In this document: piece by piece, positions 63,545-64,000 of the stretch | Layout: every line of letters begins with the position of its first letter | Numbering within the stretch: position 1 is the stretch's first letter | Origin: Albimonas pacifica | GTDB taxonomy: Bacteria; Pseudomonadota; Alphaproteobacteria; Rhodobacterales; Rhodobacteraceae | Assembly: GCF_900113695.1 (NCBI RefSeq) | Contig: NZ_FOQH01000001.1 | Coordinates: 248,001-312,000, forward strand | Direction: 5' to 3' | Length of the DNA stretch: 64,000 nucleotides | Position numbers and translations under genes: made by a program | The notes under the pieces: model-generated | What the model saw: only the letters and a program-made list of their open reading frames with translations | What the model was told of the DNA's origin: nothing | Database searches by the model: none

Positions 63545-64000
63545 TCAGCGCCAGCGATCCGAGACGGCGCCGGTCTCGAGGAACTCGGCGACGATCGCGG
63601 CGCCGCGCTCGGAGGCGGGCATGTCCCCTTCGGGGCGCTCCTCGTCGCGCGCCTGGCGCTGGACCGGTTCCCAGCGCGGAAACTCCGCCATCGCCCGGTC
63701 GAGCGCCGCGTCGAGCTGCGCGGGGTCCGAGATCACCGGGCCGAAGCTCCAGGCGCGGAAATCCGCCCCCTGCGGGTCGGCGCCGTGGGCGTTGAGGAAC
63801 ACGCAGGGGCGCGGCTGCTGGATGAACTCGTAGATCTGGCTCGACTGGTCGCCCAGATAGAGGTCGGCCGCCCGGAGATAGGTCATGTCCACCGAGGCCC
63901 GCGAGCCGAGGTCGATGCGCAGGCCAGGGCCGCTCCGGAACCGGCGGGGCAGGCTGGCGCCGCGGGTGAAGCGGCGGCGGAACAGCAGCACATGCGGCGC
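63545..64000 (-). CDS. CDP-glycerol:polyglycerol-phosphate transferase-like protein, C-terminal part (cut by window edge)
   Basis: The visible ~150 codons run to the right edge, so the start lies outside. The segment RAADLYLGDQSSQIYEFIQQPRPCVFLNAHG is the characteristic C-terminal part of the CDP-glycerol glycerophosphotransferase family, where D-x-S-S precedes the nucleotide-binding helix. Alphaproteobacterial members are found in capsule or exopolysaccharide loci. The ATG at 63991 is probably internal. Stop is 73 bases from the flippase start region on the same strand, suggesting one operon. Confidence 0.75.
   Translation of the reverse strand, partial: APHVLLFRRRFTRGASLPRRFRSGPGLRIDLGSRASVDMTYLRAADLYLGDQSSQIYEFIQQPRPCVFLNAHGADPQGADFRAWSFGPVISDPAQLDAALDRAMAEFPRWEPVQRQARDEERPEGDMPASERGAAIVAEFLETGAVSDRWR

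Overview
The window is about 72% G+C by eye, densely packed, and full of 4-base ATGA/GTGA gene overlaps. Gene families (Ggu/Ytf sugar transporters, FixL/FixJ-type two-component genes, a small CxxC zinc-ribbon protein, an IlvD-family arabonate dehydratase) point to an alphaproteobacterium, most likely of the Rhodobacterales. This is inference; no rRNA or other phylogenetic marker is present. I saw no tRNA, CRISPR array or prophage.

Region 1 (1-11.7 kb, + strand) is a sugar-acid locus: the 3' end of gguA, then gguB, gguC, an L-arabonate-type dehydratase and a galactose/arabinose 1-dehydrogenase, followed by a complete galactofuranose-type ABC importer (ytfQ-ytfR-ytfT-yjfF) and an SMP-30 lactonase. 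Together they fit uptake of aldoses and non-phosphorylative oxidation: sugar to lactone, to acid, to 2-keto-3-deoxy acid.

Region 2 (11.7-19.6 kb) is the least explained part. A small zinc-ribbon gene faces a ~1 kb gene-poor leader with an AT-rich patch and a palindrome. It is followed by two translationally coupled genes: a 1,346-residue protein with a hydrophobic cluster near its C-terminus, and an 830-residue protein carrying a Hedgehog/intein (Hint)-like autoprocessing domain at residues 371-524. A strong hairpin closes the pair. I do not recognise either gene outside the Hint module; this is the best candidate for an undescribed system.

Region 3 (19.6-48.8 kb) is a large catabolic block with LysR and IclR regulators. 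The first half holds an amidase, a branched-chain-amino-acid/amide-type ABC importer, a GMC oxidoreductase, a class II histone-deacetylase-like amidohydrolase, and on the minus strand a dipeptide-type ABC importer with an isochorismatase-family hydrolase. The second half holds a nitronate-monooxygenase-like flavoprotein, a tandem alpha/beta hydrolase without a serine nucleophile, an old-yellow-enzyme reductase, an acyl-CoA dehydrogenase, a three-module Rid protein, two MaoC-like hydratases, an acyl-CoA ligase, a metallo-beta-lactamase-fold protein, a nitroreductase and an enoyl-CoA hydratase. Three near-identical GTTCA-N5-TGAAC-like sites lie upstream of the IclR gene, the flavin reductase and the acyl-CoA dehydrogenase. 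The block looks like import, amide/ester hydrolysis and CoA-dependent breakdown of an unidentified N-containing compound.

Region 4 (48.8-64 kb) is mixed: a 22-bp tandem repeat, small stress-type genes, a threonine-dehydratase-like enzyme divergent from a MocR regulator, an intact FixL/FixJ-like pair beside a lone receiver and a decayed kinase, an NmrA-like/cupin/alpha-beta hydrolase set, a decayed IS6 transposase, a double acyl-CoA dehydrogenase fusion, and at the right edge a polysaccharide flippase and a truncated CDP-glycerol transferase-like gene.
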